The notes under the pieces: model-generated
Seen by the model: the letters and a program-made list of their open reading frames with translations, nothing else
The model's database searches: none
What the model was told of the DNA's origin: nothing
Assembly (NCBI RefSeq): GCF_031834595.1
Contig: NZ_CP115541.1
Span: 372,001-436,000, forward strand
Source: Stenotrophomonas oahuensis
GTDB lineage: Bacteria > Pseudomonadota > Gammaproteobacteria > Xanthomonadales > Xanthomonadaceae
Direction of reading: 5' to 3'
DNA: 64,000 nucleotides
In this document: positions 28,275-39,614 of the stretch, piece after piece
How positions within the stretch are numbered: the first letter of the stretch is position 1
Layout: every line of letters starts with the position of its first letter
Position numbers and translations under genes: made by a program

Positions 28275-29098
28275 ATGCAGCAGGCGTCATCCGAGGGTTT
28301 CTCGTCTTTCTGGGGCAAGACGACACAAGCCTCGAACCGGCGCAGCTCAGCGATCAACCCGCCCACCCCTTCCCTTGCGACGACCGACATCGCGTCGGAG
28401 ATCGTCATTGCTGCGTAGCTCTCCCACAAACGAGACACCCCATCGCTTCCGACCAGAACATGCAAGGGCCGCTCCCTATGCAGCAGAACCGCGGAAGCGT
28501 TCATGGCGCTTTCTGGATTGAGGGTGAGCGCTGTGGTTCCTTCGTTATCTTGCTGCCGAGCTCGTCTCTCACGAAGTGAAGCGAGCGTCTTACCTGAAAA
28601 GCCTGACGCTGGCTTCCACCTTCCAATTGAGACTGCGTCCGCCATCCTCCGCGCCTTCGTGACGTCTGCTTCCAGAGTACCCTGAGCAGTTGCAAAGAAG
28701 CAGTCAGAGTACCTGTGTACCTCCATCCTGACTCGCCCATCAAGCTCGGAAACCTCGACCATGACGGCGGCAGCCACGGGCCAACTCCAATCAGGGACAG
28801 GGCAGCCAGAGCATTGAATGAACTCAGCTCTAAGCTCACCAATCACTTCCCGAAGCTGGGCTGGATTGAACGTCTGCTCAACGAAGCGGGTCTTCAAGCA
28901 CTCAGACAATCGGCGTGCGAACCAGCCGGAGTTGGACTCGTTCTGGAACACGGTGAAGGGCTCATCTGTCAGTGGGGATGCCCCGTCAATCGCCCACATC
29001 AGAATCGTCCCTCCACGCGCCACGTGTCCCGTAACATCCTCGCTCGGCATATCCATGTAGGCACCACTGCCCGCCTGATCGACCCAGAATTCCGTCAT
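28226..29098 (-). CDS. PP2C-like protein phosphatase domain protein
   Basis: 290 residues. Weak but ordered PP2C (PPM) motifs: WAIDGAS with metal Asp38, VGSDGVSRLW with Asp219, and PSDDACCIHL with Asp270/Asp271. Such enzymes remove phosphate from Ser/Thr; stand-alone bacterial ones often regulate signalling. Its ATGA start overlaps the preceding methyltransferase stop by 4 bases. The last residues run antisense into hicB and look non-conserved. Sequence is AT-richer than the core genes around it. Confidence 0.65.
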   Translation of the reverse strand: MTEFWVDQAGSGAYMDMPSEDVTGHVARGGTILMWAIDGASPLTDEPFTVFQNESNSGWFARRLSECLKTRFVEQTFNPAQLREVIGELRAEFIQCSGCPVPDWSWPVAAAVMVEVSELDGRVRMEVHRYSDCFFATAQGTLEADVTKARRMADAVSIGRWKPASGFSGKTLASLRERRARQQDNEGTTALTLNPESAMNASAVLLHRERPLHVLVGSDGVSRLWESYAAMTISDAMSVVAREGVGGLIAELRRFEACVVLPQKDEKPSDDACCIHLFIPGSIRSTCTKT

Positions 29099-30327
29099 GG
29101 CACTCCTCCACCATTCTTTGATAGCGCAATCTGAATGGTGCGAAGTCCACCTGAAATGACATCTTCCTCCATATACTCTCGCTGAAGATCCTCTTCAATG
29201 GCATTCGCTTCGATCAGATCGAGAATGGATGCGTCCACCAGACGTGCCTTGAAATCCATGAACGACAGCAGCACCAGTTCCTTGTGGGCGCGGGACCAGA
29301 CAGTCGGCTGCGCGAACCGGACATTCCTGACAGTGCAACCGCCGGACGCAGCTACGCGCCAAACCTCGCTGATACAGTCATAGTCGAGGCCCATCATTCG
29401 ACCGTACTGCATGATTGCCGAATTGGCGCGACTAAAGGCCGGATTCTCAGGAACTGAGAACAAGCTTCCCAGTGACGGCTCTTCAACGACTAGAATCCCC
29501 GAGGCGCTTAGACGATTCAGCAATCCACTGACGATTCGTTCGCGATCCTTCAGATGAAGCAGAGTAAAGCGACAGGTGATCAGGTCGAAACCCTCATAAA
29601 GACCGCCCCACTCCTCGATCTTCCGAAGATCCTCCACCATATAGCGAACGTTCTGAACTCCAAGCAGTTCAGCCTCATGCGTCGCCAATTCTACTTGCGC
29701 CGCGCTAGAGTCCATACCGACCACTGTAGCGTCCGGGCACATCTGCGCTATCCAGCGCGAAATCCCACCATGCCCGGATCCAACCTCCAGAGCCCTACCC
29801 GCCTTGCACGGCAAGTAAGGCAATAGAAATTCTCTGGTCCCAGCATCGTAGACCTCGGCGGTTATGAGCAGCCGCTTCCTATCGCGCTCACCGGTCGACA
29901 ACGGGTACTCGGATTGCCGCCCGTCGCCCTGACTATTGCCAGAACCCGGCCGCCCGAGCCCAACTTCCCGTGCTACAGCCCAGTAGTACTCCGGAACGTC
30001 ATTTGGTCGAGATGCGGACGTGCTTACCCACTGAGACTCGGTATGCTCGTCACTTACGTTGATCGCGTCGCCGTCACACCTACAATTGAAGAACGTCAAC
30101 AAAACATCCTTGTTCGGTACGATGGTGCACGACCGGCTTCCAATATAGGCCGTATCGGTGATGATAAGCCCGCACTCTTCGAGAACTTCGCGGGCAAGTG
30201 CCTCCTCCATGCTCTCTCCGCTTTCAGGTCGACCGCCCGGCAGCTCAAGTTCACCACGCGGGTTCCTCAGAAACAGCACTCTACCCGTCGCGTCCCTGAT
30301 CACCGCTTTCACACTAATGGGATTCAA
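29095..30327 (-). CDS. NUDIX hydrolase - SAM methyltransferase fusion
   Basis: 410 residues. The N-terminal NUDIX domain (1-125) has a perfect box from Gly32 to Leu54, GX5EX7REUXEEXGU. A linker (125-160) leads to a class I methyltransferase with motif I ALEVGSGHGG (179-188), acidic GMDSS, and ITCRFTLLHLKD. The TTG start at 30327 is supported by a GGAGG six bases upstream and by TTGA overlap with the dioxygenase stop. Likely cytosolic; substrate unknown. Middle gene of the three-gene island cluster. Confidence 0.85.
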   Translation of the reverse strand: MNPISVKAVIRDATGRVLFLRNPRGELELPGGRPESGESMEEALAREVLEECGLIITDTAYIGSRSCTIVPNKDVLLTFFNCRCDGDAINVSDEHTESQWVSTSASRPNDVPEYYWAVAREVGLGRPGSGNSQGDGRQSEYPLSTGERDRKRLLITAEVYDAGTREFLLPYLPCKAGRALEVGSGHGGISRWIAQMCPDATVVGMDSSAAQVELATHEAELLGVQNVRYMVEDLRKIEEWGGLYEGFDLITCRFTLLHLKDRERIVSGLLNRLSASGILVVEEPSLGSLFSVPENPAFSRANSAIMQYGRMMGLDYDCISEVWRVAASGGCTVRNVRFAQPTVWSRAHKELVLLSFMDFKARLVDASILDLIEANAIEEDLQREYMEEDVISGGLRTIQIALSKNGGGVP

Positions 30328-30705
30328 GACACACCTCCAACCGGGGCGTGCCCGCGTGCATAGGCAGGCTCCGCCACCAGCCGGCGCTGCCTCTCTGTAA
30401 GAAGAGATGCATTGAATGGACGCGAAGCTGTTCCTGTGTGGTTTGGCGTGGCAGGCAAAGCGGTCAGAGCCTCGTGTTCCGGCGGCCTGCGGAAGTAAGA
30501 ATGATTGTTCATGTACCTCGCGAACACCGCACGACGCTGGCTTGATCCTGGAACCGCGTAGGTGCCATGAACCAATGCCTCCGAGAAGACCAGTGCATCC
30601 CCGGCATTCAGGTGAACGTGCCGTAGCAGTTCGTTGTCTTCTAGACGTCTACACGCGTCGGGAACAGGGAAATTGGCGCGGTGAGAGCCAGGGATGCAAC
30701 AGAAG
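30324..30705 (-). pseudogene. PhyH-family dioxygenase, 3' part (split by IS)
   Basis: C-terminal part of a phytanoyl-CoA dioxygenase-like protein. It reads CIPGSHRANFPVPDACRR, then LVFSEALVHGTYAVPG with the distal iron ligand His (181 of the restored protein) and QRR for 2-oxoglutarate. The stop TGA overlaps the NUDIX-methyltransferase TTG start. It includes one copy of the 8-bp duplication at 30698-30705. Confidence 0.85.
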
Positions 30706-32074
30706 GAGAGTGTCCGTATTTTTGTGTTCGGGCGACGTGGGCTGCCCTGTGACAGCCCGGCTTCTTAGTACGGGCTCCGGATAAATCGGTCCCCGTAAAG
30801 TACGGCAAATTGGTTCATCGCGTTCTTCCAGCCGTGGCTGGTGCCTCCCCAGTTGGCCGTGATGTTGCGCAGCCCCAGCCAGATCAGCTTGATCGCCGCC
30901 TCGTCAGTTGGAAAATGCCCTCGGGTTTTGATGACCTTCCGCAGCTGCGCATTAACGCTCTCGATGGCGTTGGTGGTGTAGATGACACGACGGATCTCAG
31001 GTGGAAACGCGAAGAAGGGTATGACGCGGTCCCATGACCGTCGCCATGCCTGGGGCGCCGAGGGGTAGCGTTTGCCCAGCGGCGAGGCCTCCAGCGCTTC
31101 CAGGGCCTGTTCGGCGGACTCTGCATTGATGGCCTGGAGATGGGCTTCAGCTCGGCTGCGAGAGCCCTTCGATCCTTCCAGCCGGCGTAGTCCAAGCTGT
31201 TGCGTATGAGATGCACGATGCAGGTCTGGAGAGTGGTCGCTGGGGACCGCCGCCAGCGCCTCGGGCATGCCTTTAAGGCCATCGGTCACCGCTATCAGTA
31301 CGTCCTCCACGCCGCGCGTCTTGAGGTCGTTGAAGACCTTCATCCAGAACTTGGCCCCTTCTGTGTTCTCGATCCAGATGCCCAGGACGTCGCGCACTTC
31401 CATCAGGTAGAACGCCTAATGCCAGATAGATCGCTTTGTTGCGCACTACGCCCTCGTCACGCACCTTGACGCGCAGGGCATCAAAGAACACCACCGGATA
31501 CATCAGCTCCAGCGGACGCGTCTGCCACGCCGAAATCTCTTCCAGAACCTCGTCGGTCACCGAGCTGATGAAGTCCGCCGACACGTCTGTTCCATACTGT
31601 TCAGACAGAAACGCGCGGATGTCGCGGACGCTCATTCCGCGCGCGTACATCGCGACGATCTTGTCGTCAAAACCAGTGAAACGCCGCTCGTGCTTGGGAA
31701 TCAGGATGGGCTGAAAGCTGCCATCCCGGTCCCGGGGAACGTCCAGTCGCAGGGGGCCATCCTCAGTCAGAACGGTCTTGCTGGACGTTCCGTTTCGCTG
31801 ATTGCCGGTCGATTCCGGTCGCTCGCTTCCGGGTGGGTACCCCAGGTGATGGCCCAGCTCGCCCTTCAGTGCCCGCTCAATCAAGGCCTTTTTCAGGGCT
31901 GTGGTGATGTCCAGGATCTCGCCCGCGGTCGTCGCTCCGTTGGCAAGCTGCTCAACGAGCTCGGCAGGCAGGGTAGGCAGCTGACGGGCAGCGGCCTTGG
32001 CGGTCTTTTTCTTGGGTGGCATACATGATCCTTTTCAACATGTTATGCCCGAACACAAAATTCCTGACAGTCCC
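30706..32074 (-). mobile_element. IS256-family insertion sequence, copy 1 (decayed)
   Basis: 1369 bp. Ends: GAGAGTGTCCGTAT on the left and, inverted, GGGACTGTCAGGAA on the right, both followed by TTTTGTGTTCGGGC. Target duplication AACAGAAG at 30698-30705 and 32075-32082. Compared with copies 2 and 3 it has one extra base near 31395 and loses one near 31140 and two near 31245, so the transposase frame is broken. Confidence 0.95.
30765..32022 (-). pseudogene. IS256-family transposase, frameshifted
   Basis: Same gene as the intact 419-residue transposases at 39734 and 48096. The N-terminal half reads cleanly to about residue 209 (including Asp181), then a one-base insertion shifts the frame. 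Two further small deletions break the region between the second Asp and the Glu. It is probably not functional but might be mobilised in trans because both ends are intact. Confidence 0.9.
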
Positions 32075-32486
32075 AACAGAAGTGGCTCTGCCCTGCCCCC
32101 ATCTCGGTCAACGCATACTGGACGCCGATCAGCCCTGCGTGCACACGACCGTTCCGAACCCAATAGAAAATTCCTTCATCGAACATGTCGGCATGGTGAT
32201 GCAGGTTCCCGGCACTACTGACGAATTGCTCATTGGCACAGAACATGTGATCCATGCGGAACTTCTCTCGAAAGACTGCAGCTAGAAAACGGAAGACAGG
32301 CTCAGGATCTACAAGCTGCCTCCACTCTTCGCCCCAGTCCAGATTGATGTCATGCAACGGCTCACCATCCAGATGTTTCGACCAGTACTCTTGCAGCTTC
32401 TTCAGATGACAAGGATTCAAGGCTTCGCGCAAAACGACGTAGCCATAGAGGTCGAACTCGAAGTAGAGCTCTTCGATGGATTTCAA
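32075..32486 (-). pseudogene. PhyH-family dioxygenase, 5' part (split by IS)
   Basis: N-terminal 137 codons of a phytanoyl-CoA dioxygenase-like Fe(II)/2-oxoglutarate enzyme. Family start YFEFDLYGYVVLREAL and the iron motif HHAD (His98-x-Asp100). The TTG start at 32486 overlaps a short upstream frame by TTGA and has GAGGG about 11 bases before it. Joined across the IS with one duplication removed, the frame is continuous, giving 261 residues. Confidence 0.85.
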
Positions 32487-32563
32487 GACAAATCACCCTC
32501 TTGTCCAAAATGGAGATTGATGCGCAGGCCATTCGCGCACTCATCGTTATCCAACATCGCCAC
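32483..32563 (-). CDS. Possible 26-residue coupled peptide before the dioxygenase
   Basis: GTG start, encoding VAMLDNDECANGLRINL and nine more residues; its TGA overlaps the dioxygenase TTG start (TTGA), the same coupling seen between dioxygenase and methyltransferase. A GGGAT lies about 8 bases before the GTG. It could be a leader peptide, a precursor peptide, or the chance end of an open frame that continues upstream. Confidence 0.25.
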   Translation of the reverse strand: MAMLDNDECANGLRINLHFGQEGDLS

Positions 32564-32864
32564 ATGAACATCCCGCCGACATCGCCTCAATCGTTTGTAA
32601 GAGAATTCCGGCGGGCACACATTTGAGACGGACCTCACACTTGTGAGGCGAACAGCTAAGCTTTTCCTCAGCGGCATCAGCGCGAATGGACGCAACTGCC
32701 TAGCTGTGGTCCGCAACACTGGGAAAAATGATCGAGCGAACTGTGACGCACTCCATCTGCGAAGTTGGATACACATCAAGGAAAACGAATCTTCAAACAA
32801 ATACGAAATCCATTCGCGCACTCCAGCGCTACCGTGCATCTTCCTTTCCGCATCGGGACGCATC
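32564..32864. other. Intergenic region between the island cluster and the chitinase
   Basis: About 300 bases, AT-richer than the core genes, between two divergent transcription units, so it should hold both promoters. I see no convincing conserved box, RNA gene or repeat. Confidence 0.5.
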
Positions 32865-34340
32865 ATGCACACCCCTGCTTTGCTGAGCACTGCCCTGCTG
32901 GTGGCTCTCGCCAGTGCCGCGCCGGCGCACGCCGCTTCTTCCCAGCAGTCGCGCAGCGCAACCACCGCTGCCAGCGACACCTGGAGCCCTACCCAGACCT
33001 ACACCGCCGGTTGCGTGGTGATCTTCCAGGGCCGTTACTTCAAGGCCAAGTGGTGGGCGGATGCCGGTCAGTCGCCGGCACAGATCGACCCCGCGCAGCC
33101 GTGGTTGTCTCCCTGGGAAGAAGTGGCCGAAACCAAGCCCGGCTGTGATGGCGGTGGTGGTACCCCGGTGGACCCCGATCCAGACCCGGACCCGCTGGAA
33201 CCGGTGCTGATTCCGCTCAGCAGCCTGCATGCCGATGAGGCCCGGCTGACCGACTTCCCGCTGATGCAGCAGACCCTGGCTTCTATCCGTACCCTGCCCA
33301 ACGCAGAGGTCGAGGCGGTGCAGCCACTACGTCCGGCCAATCCGGAAAACGTGCGCCGGGTGGAAGCGCTGGTCAGAAACGAACAGTTCGAGTTCCTGTT
33401 CCCGCTGCGCGCGCCGGAATACACCTATCGCGGCTTCCTGCAGGCCTTCGCAAAGTTCCCGGCCATCTGCGCCACCTATACCGACGGTCGCGATTCCAAC
33501 GCGATCTGCCGCAAGACCCTGGCCACGATGGTGGCGCATTTCGCACAGGAAACCGGCGGCCACGATGCGCACAGCGCCATCCCCGAGTGGCGGCAGGCGC
33601 TGGTGCACGTGCGCGAAATGGGCTGGAGCGAGGACCGCGCCGATGGCTATGCTGGCGAATGCAATCCCAGTACGTGGCAGGGCCAGACCTGGCCGTGCGG
33701 CACCTTTGCCGACGGCCCGAATGCCGGCCGCTACAAGAGCTACTTCGGGCGCGGGGCCAAGCAGCTTTCGTACAACTACAACTACGGGCCGTTCTCCGAC
33801 GCCATGTTCGGCACTGTGCGCACCCTGCTCGACCGCCCGGATCTGGTCGCCGACACCTGGTTGAATCTGGCGAGCGCGGCGTTCTTCTACATGTACCCGC
33901 AGCCGCCGAAGCCATCGATGATGCATGTGATTGATGGCACGTGGCAGCCGAACGCGCATGATGTGGGCAACGGTCTGGTGCCCGGGTTCGGGGTGACCAC
34001 GCAGATCATCAACGGTGGCGTGGAATGCGGCGGCAGCGCCGAACACCTGCAGTCGCAGAACCGCATTACCTACTACAAGGCGGCCGCGCAGTACTTCAAT
34101 GTGCCGGTGCCCGGCAACGAGGTGCTGGGCTGCAAGGGCATGAAGCAGTTTGATGAAGGTGGTGCTGGCGCGCTGCCCATCTACTGGGAAGAGAACTACG
34201 ACTGGGTGCCGGGGAACGTGGGCGGCCGCAGCTACCAGTGCAAGCTGGTGACGTACCAGACGCCCTATTCGGCGTTGAAGCCGGCCGATTACGTGAAGTG
34301 CGTGATCGACAAGTTCCCGAATGTCGAAGTGATTGAATAA
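32865..34340 (+). CDS. GH19 chitinase with chitin-binding domain
   Basis: 491 residues, secreted (signal MHTPALLSTALLVALASAAP then AHA). A CBM5/12-like domain (about 38-86: TWSPTQTYTAGCVVIFQGRY, aromatic KAKWWADAGQSP) is joined by a PDPDPDPD linker to a GH19 catalytic domain. Catalytic Glu229 lies in AHFAQETGGH; YFGRGAKQLSYNYNYGPFS is the family hallmark. It would degrade fungal or arthropod chitin. The start is chosen at the signal peptide; the longer frame upstream has no signal. Confidence 0.92.
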   Translation: MHTPALLSTALLVALASAAPAHAASSQQSRSATTAASDTWSPTQTYTAGCVVIFQGRYFKAKWWADAGQSPAQIDPAQPWLSPWEEVAETKPGCDGGGGTPVDPDPDPDPLEPVLIPLSSLHADEARLTDFPLMQQTLASIRTLPNAEVEAVQPLRPANPENVRRVEALVRNEQFEFLFPLRAPEYTYRGFLQAFAKFPAICATYTDGRDSNAICRKTLATMVAHFAQETGGHDAHSAIPEWRQALVHVREMGWSEDRADGYAGECNPSTWQGQTWPCGTFADGPNAGRYKSYFGRGAKQLSYNYNYGPFSDAMFGTVRTLLDRPDLVADTWLNLASAAFFYMYPQPPKPSMMHVIDGTWQPNAHDVGNGLVPGFGVTTQIINGGVECGGSAEHLQSQNRITYYKAAAQYFNVPVPGNEVLGCKGMKQFDEGGAGALPIYWEENYDWVPGNVGGRSYQCKLVTYQTPYSALKPADYVKCVIDKFPNVEVIE

Positions 34341-34355
34341 TCCGGAATACTGACG

Positions 34356-34378
34356 GTAGCGCCGGCCGTTGGCCGGCC
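34356..34378 (+). repeat. GTAG-headed palindrome (SMAG-like), left of an inverted pair
   Basis: GTAG + CGCCGGCC-GTT-GGCCGGC. Forms a facing pair with the element at 34396, between convergent genes, and may act as a bidirectional transcript end. Confidence 0.85.
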
Positions 34379-34395
34379 CTCCGGATGCATCCCAT

Positions 34396-34419
34396 GGGCC
34401 GGCCAACGGCCGGCGCTAC
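34396..34419 (-). repeat. GTAG-headed palindrome (SMAG-like), right of an inverted pair
   Basis: Minus strand GTAG + CGCCGGCC-GTT-GGCCGGCC, mirror of the element at 34356 with a 17-base loop between them. Confidence 0.85.
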
Positions 34420-34424
34420 CGGGA

Positions 34425-34811
34425 TTAAGATTTCTTTTTCAGGCTTTCCGCGAACTGCACCTTGAACTGATCGAAGTCCAGGCCATCGGCCTGGGCTTCG
34501 GCATGCGCGGCGTCCTTCAGCGCATCGGAATACACCAGCCGCACCGGCGTGCCCTGGCGTTCGTGCAGTTCGGCCGCCTGCATGATCAGCGCCAGCACGC
34601 GCGCGGCGCTGGGGCTCTGCCCGGCAATGCGACCATCCATGCCCAGAACCCATTCGCCATCACGGCGGACAATGCCGGCCAGCAGCGTGCGCTGCTGGTC
34701 GCGCAGTTCCGCATGCGGCTCCACCGGCGAGGCATGGGCCTTTTCGCGGTTGGCTTCTTCGATTTCACGGCGCCGGCGCAGGTCGCGGCGCAGCTTGGAG
34801 GTGGTCGACAT
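34425..34811 (-). CDS. Conserved hypothetical protein
   Basis: 128 residues, soluble. The N-terminus is highly basic (SKLRRDLRRRREIEEANREK) and probably helical; the rest is mixed with a central GEWVLGMDGRIAGQSPSAAR. The tail ends in KKKS. I do not recognise it. It lies 62 bases after the Bcr/CflA exporter on the same strand, so it may be co-transcribed. Confidence 0.7.
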   Translation of the reverse strand: MSTTSKLRRDLRRRREIEEANREKAHASPVEPHAELRDQQRTLLAGIVRRDGEWVLGMDGRIAGQSPSAARVLALIMQAAELHERQGTPVRLVYSDALKDAAHAEAQADGLDFDQFKVQFAESLKKKS

Positions 34812-34873
34812 CAGGTACGTCCGGACTGCATCAATGGGGAAAGGATACCGCAGCGGGTCGCCAGGGCCGGCAT

Positions 34874-36097
34874 TCAGGCCGGCTCGGCCAGCAGTGCGCG
34901 ACGGCGTTCGCAGTGGCGCTCCCAGTACCAGAAGCTGGCCCCGATGGCGAAGAAGCCGCCATAGCCCAGCGCCAGATGCAGCGGCTGGCTGCTCAGCAGC
35001 GGCGAGACCATGCCGGCCACCACCGTGTTGATCATCAACTGCAGGAACATCTGCATCGACGAGGCCAGCCCGCGCTGGTGCGGGTACATGTCCAGTACCG
35101 CCAGGGCCAGGATCGGGAAGATCAGCGCCATGCCCACGCCGCCGAGGAAGATCGGCAGCACGGCCCAGGGCACCGCGATCTGCGTCACCGACAGCACATA
35201 AACCAGGTTCACGAGTGCCGACACGCCACACAGCGCGAAGCCGATGCTGACCTGACGCTGCGCGGTCATGCGCCCGGCCATGCGACCGGACAGGAACGAG
35301 CCCAGGGTCATGCCGCCAATGGTCGGGATGAACAGCCAGGCAAAGCCGCCCTCGCCCAGCTTCAGGTGCTGCATCACCAGCACCGGGGCCGAGGCGATGT
35401 ACAGGAAGATGCCGGAGAAGTTGAACGCACCGGCCGCGGCCAGCCGCAGCAAGCGCGGGTTCGAGCCCATCCGCACATAACTGCGCAGCAGCGCGCCGGT
35501 GGACAGCGGCGTGCGCTCTTCCACGGGCAGGGTTTCCGGCAGCCACTTGCCGGTGGCCAGCAGCAGCAGCGCCGCAAAGCTGACCAGGAACCAGAAGATC
35601 AACGGCCAGTCGCCGCCCCCGAGCAGAATCCAGCCGCCGATGATCGGCGCAATGGCGGGGGCCACGCCGAAAATCATCGACACCTGGCTCATCAGCCGCT
35701 GAGCGTCCGCACCGTGGTACAGATCGCGGATGACCGCGCGGCCGACGATGACGCCGACGCCAGCCGACACGCCCTGCAGGGCGCGGAACACCAGCAGCGT
35801 GGTCAGGTCGCGCGACAGCGCGCAGCCGATGGAGGCGGCAATGAACACCACCAGCCCGCCCAGGATCACCCTCCGCCGCCCGAAGGCATCCGACAGCGGA
35901 CCGTGCGCCAGGCTCATCAGCCCGTAGAACAGCAGGTACACGCTGACCGTCTGCTGCACCGCCACCTGGTCCACCTGCAGGCGCTCACCCAGCAGCAGGA
36001 AGGCCGGAAAGATGGTGTCGATCGAGAACGGACCGAACATGGCCAGGCCGGCCAGCAGCAGGGCCAAGCGACGCGTGGAGGGTGAGGCGGGTGTCAT
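34874..36097 (-). CDS. Bcr/CflA family MFS drug exporter
   Basis: 407 residues, twelve helices. Family signatures: GPFSIDTIFPAFLLL in helix 1, GPLSDAFGRRRVILGG (MFS motif A) and FRALQGVSAGVGVIVGRAV. Bcr/CflA proteins export sulfonamides, bicyclomycin or chloramphenicol using the proton gradient; substrate unknown here. It is divergent from the gcvP riboswitch. Confidence 0.9.
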   Translation of the reverse strand: MTPASPSTRRLALLLAGLAMFGPFSIDTIFPAFLLLGERLQVDQVAVQQTVSVYLLFYGLMSLAHGPLSDAFGRRRVILGGLVVFIAASIGCALSRDLTTLLVFRALQGVSAGVGVIVGRAVIRDLYHGADAQRLMSQVSMIFGVAPAIAPIIGGWILLGGGDWPLIFWFLVSFAALLLLATGKWLPETLPVEERTPLSTGALLRSYVRMGSNPRLLRLAAAGAFNFSGIFLYIASAPVLVMQHLKLGEGGFAWLFIPTIGGMTLGSFLSGRMAGRMTAQRQVSIGFALCGVSALVNLVYVLSVTQIAVPWAVLPIFLGGVGMALIFPILALAVLDMYPHQRGLASSMQMFLQLMINTVVAGMVSPLLSSQPLHLALGYGGFFAIGASFWYWERHCERRRALLAEPA

Positions 36098-36269
36098 GGC
36101 TGGGTTCCGTCAGCGGCCTGCGCGAACGCAGGCAGGCACCGGCCCAAACCCGGGCGGTGCCTGATGAATACGAGAATCCGCTCATGATAGGCCGTTGCGT
36201 CGGCCAGTTCCATGCCCAAGGGGCTGAATGCGTACGGTTCGCAACCCGTGTTCATCTGCCGTGCGGCCG

Positions 36270-36296
36270 TTGTGCGGCGGGGGGCTGGGCTATAAT
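36270..36296 (+). promoter_or_regulatory. Probable sigma-70 promoter of gcvP
   Basis: A perfect TATAAT at 36291-36296 with a weak TTGTGC 15 bases upstream. It starts transcription about 10 bases before the first glycine aptamer. Confidence 0.5.
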
Positions 36297-36307
36297 CGCC
36301 GGGCAAC

Positions 36308-36490
36308 ATGGTGGGAGAAGCGGAGCGTCGTTTTGAGCCCCCGCTGCCGAAGGCGCAACGCCCGTAATCGCTCAGGCCCGATACCACCCGCAGCAAAACT
36401 CTGGAGAGACCGGCCAATGCCGGCGCCGAAGGGGCACGAAGCACGCAGCCGCGCGCTTTTAAACTCTCAGGCAAAAGGACAGAGGGGCAC
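36308..36490 (+). ncRNA. Tandem glycine riboswitch
   Basis: Two glycine aptamers. The first (36308-36388) has GGGAGAAGCG, GCTGCCGAAGGCGCAACGCC and AATCGCTCAGGC. The second (about 36391-36488) has CTCTGGAGAGACC, CGCCGAAGGGGCACGAAGC, AACTCTCAGGCAAAAGGACA. These are the conserved gcvT-element sequences. A short hairpin (GAAGACCGGAAGGTCTTC) follows and may be part of the expression platform. It controls gcvP; glycine binding normally turns the gene on. Confidence 0.93.
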
Positions 36491-36546
36491 CCAGGAAGAC
36501 CGGAAGGTCTTCTGAACGTGCGTGCCCACTCTTCCGGAAGCCAGCC

Positions 36547-39417
<2,871 letters not shown>

Positions 39418-39444
39418 GGCTGCTGCACGCTGATGGAAACGATG

Positions 39445-39470
39445 ACGGCCCGCGCAAGCGGGCCGTTTTT
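39445..39470 (+). terminator. Intrinsic terminator of gcvP
   Basis: ACGGCCCGC, GCAA, GCGGGCCGT followed by TTTTT, 27 bases after the stop. Confidence 0.9.
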
Positions 39471-39567
39471 GTTGGCGCGGAATGATTGCGATGACGCGCA
39501 TGGCACGTCACTACGCGGGATGTCGGAATGCCCGGCAGCCCTGGAGCCCTGGAGCCCGGGTGGCCGG

Positions 39568-39607
39568 ATGCTGGAATGCTGGAATGCTGGAATGCTGGAA
39601 TGCTGGA
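39568..39607 (+). repeat. 8-bp tandem repeat, five units
   Basis: Five perfect copies of ATGCTGGA. Just upstream are three related 8-mers of the form AGCCCTGG. It lies in the gcvP-IS spacer and codes for nothing I can support. Slippage-prone. Confidence 0.9.
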
Positions 39608-39614
39608 ATTCAAC

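Noticed and set aside
39568..39607. CRISPR-like array
   Set aside because: Units are 8 bp with no spacers and no cas genes anywhere in the window.
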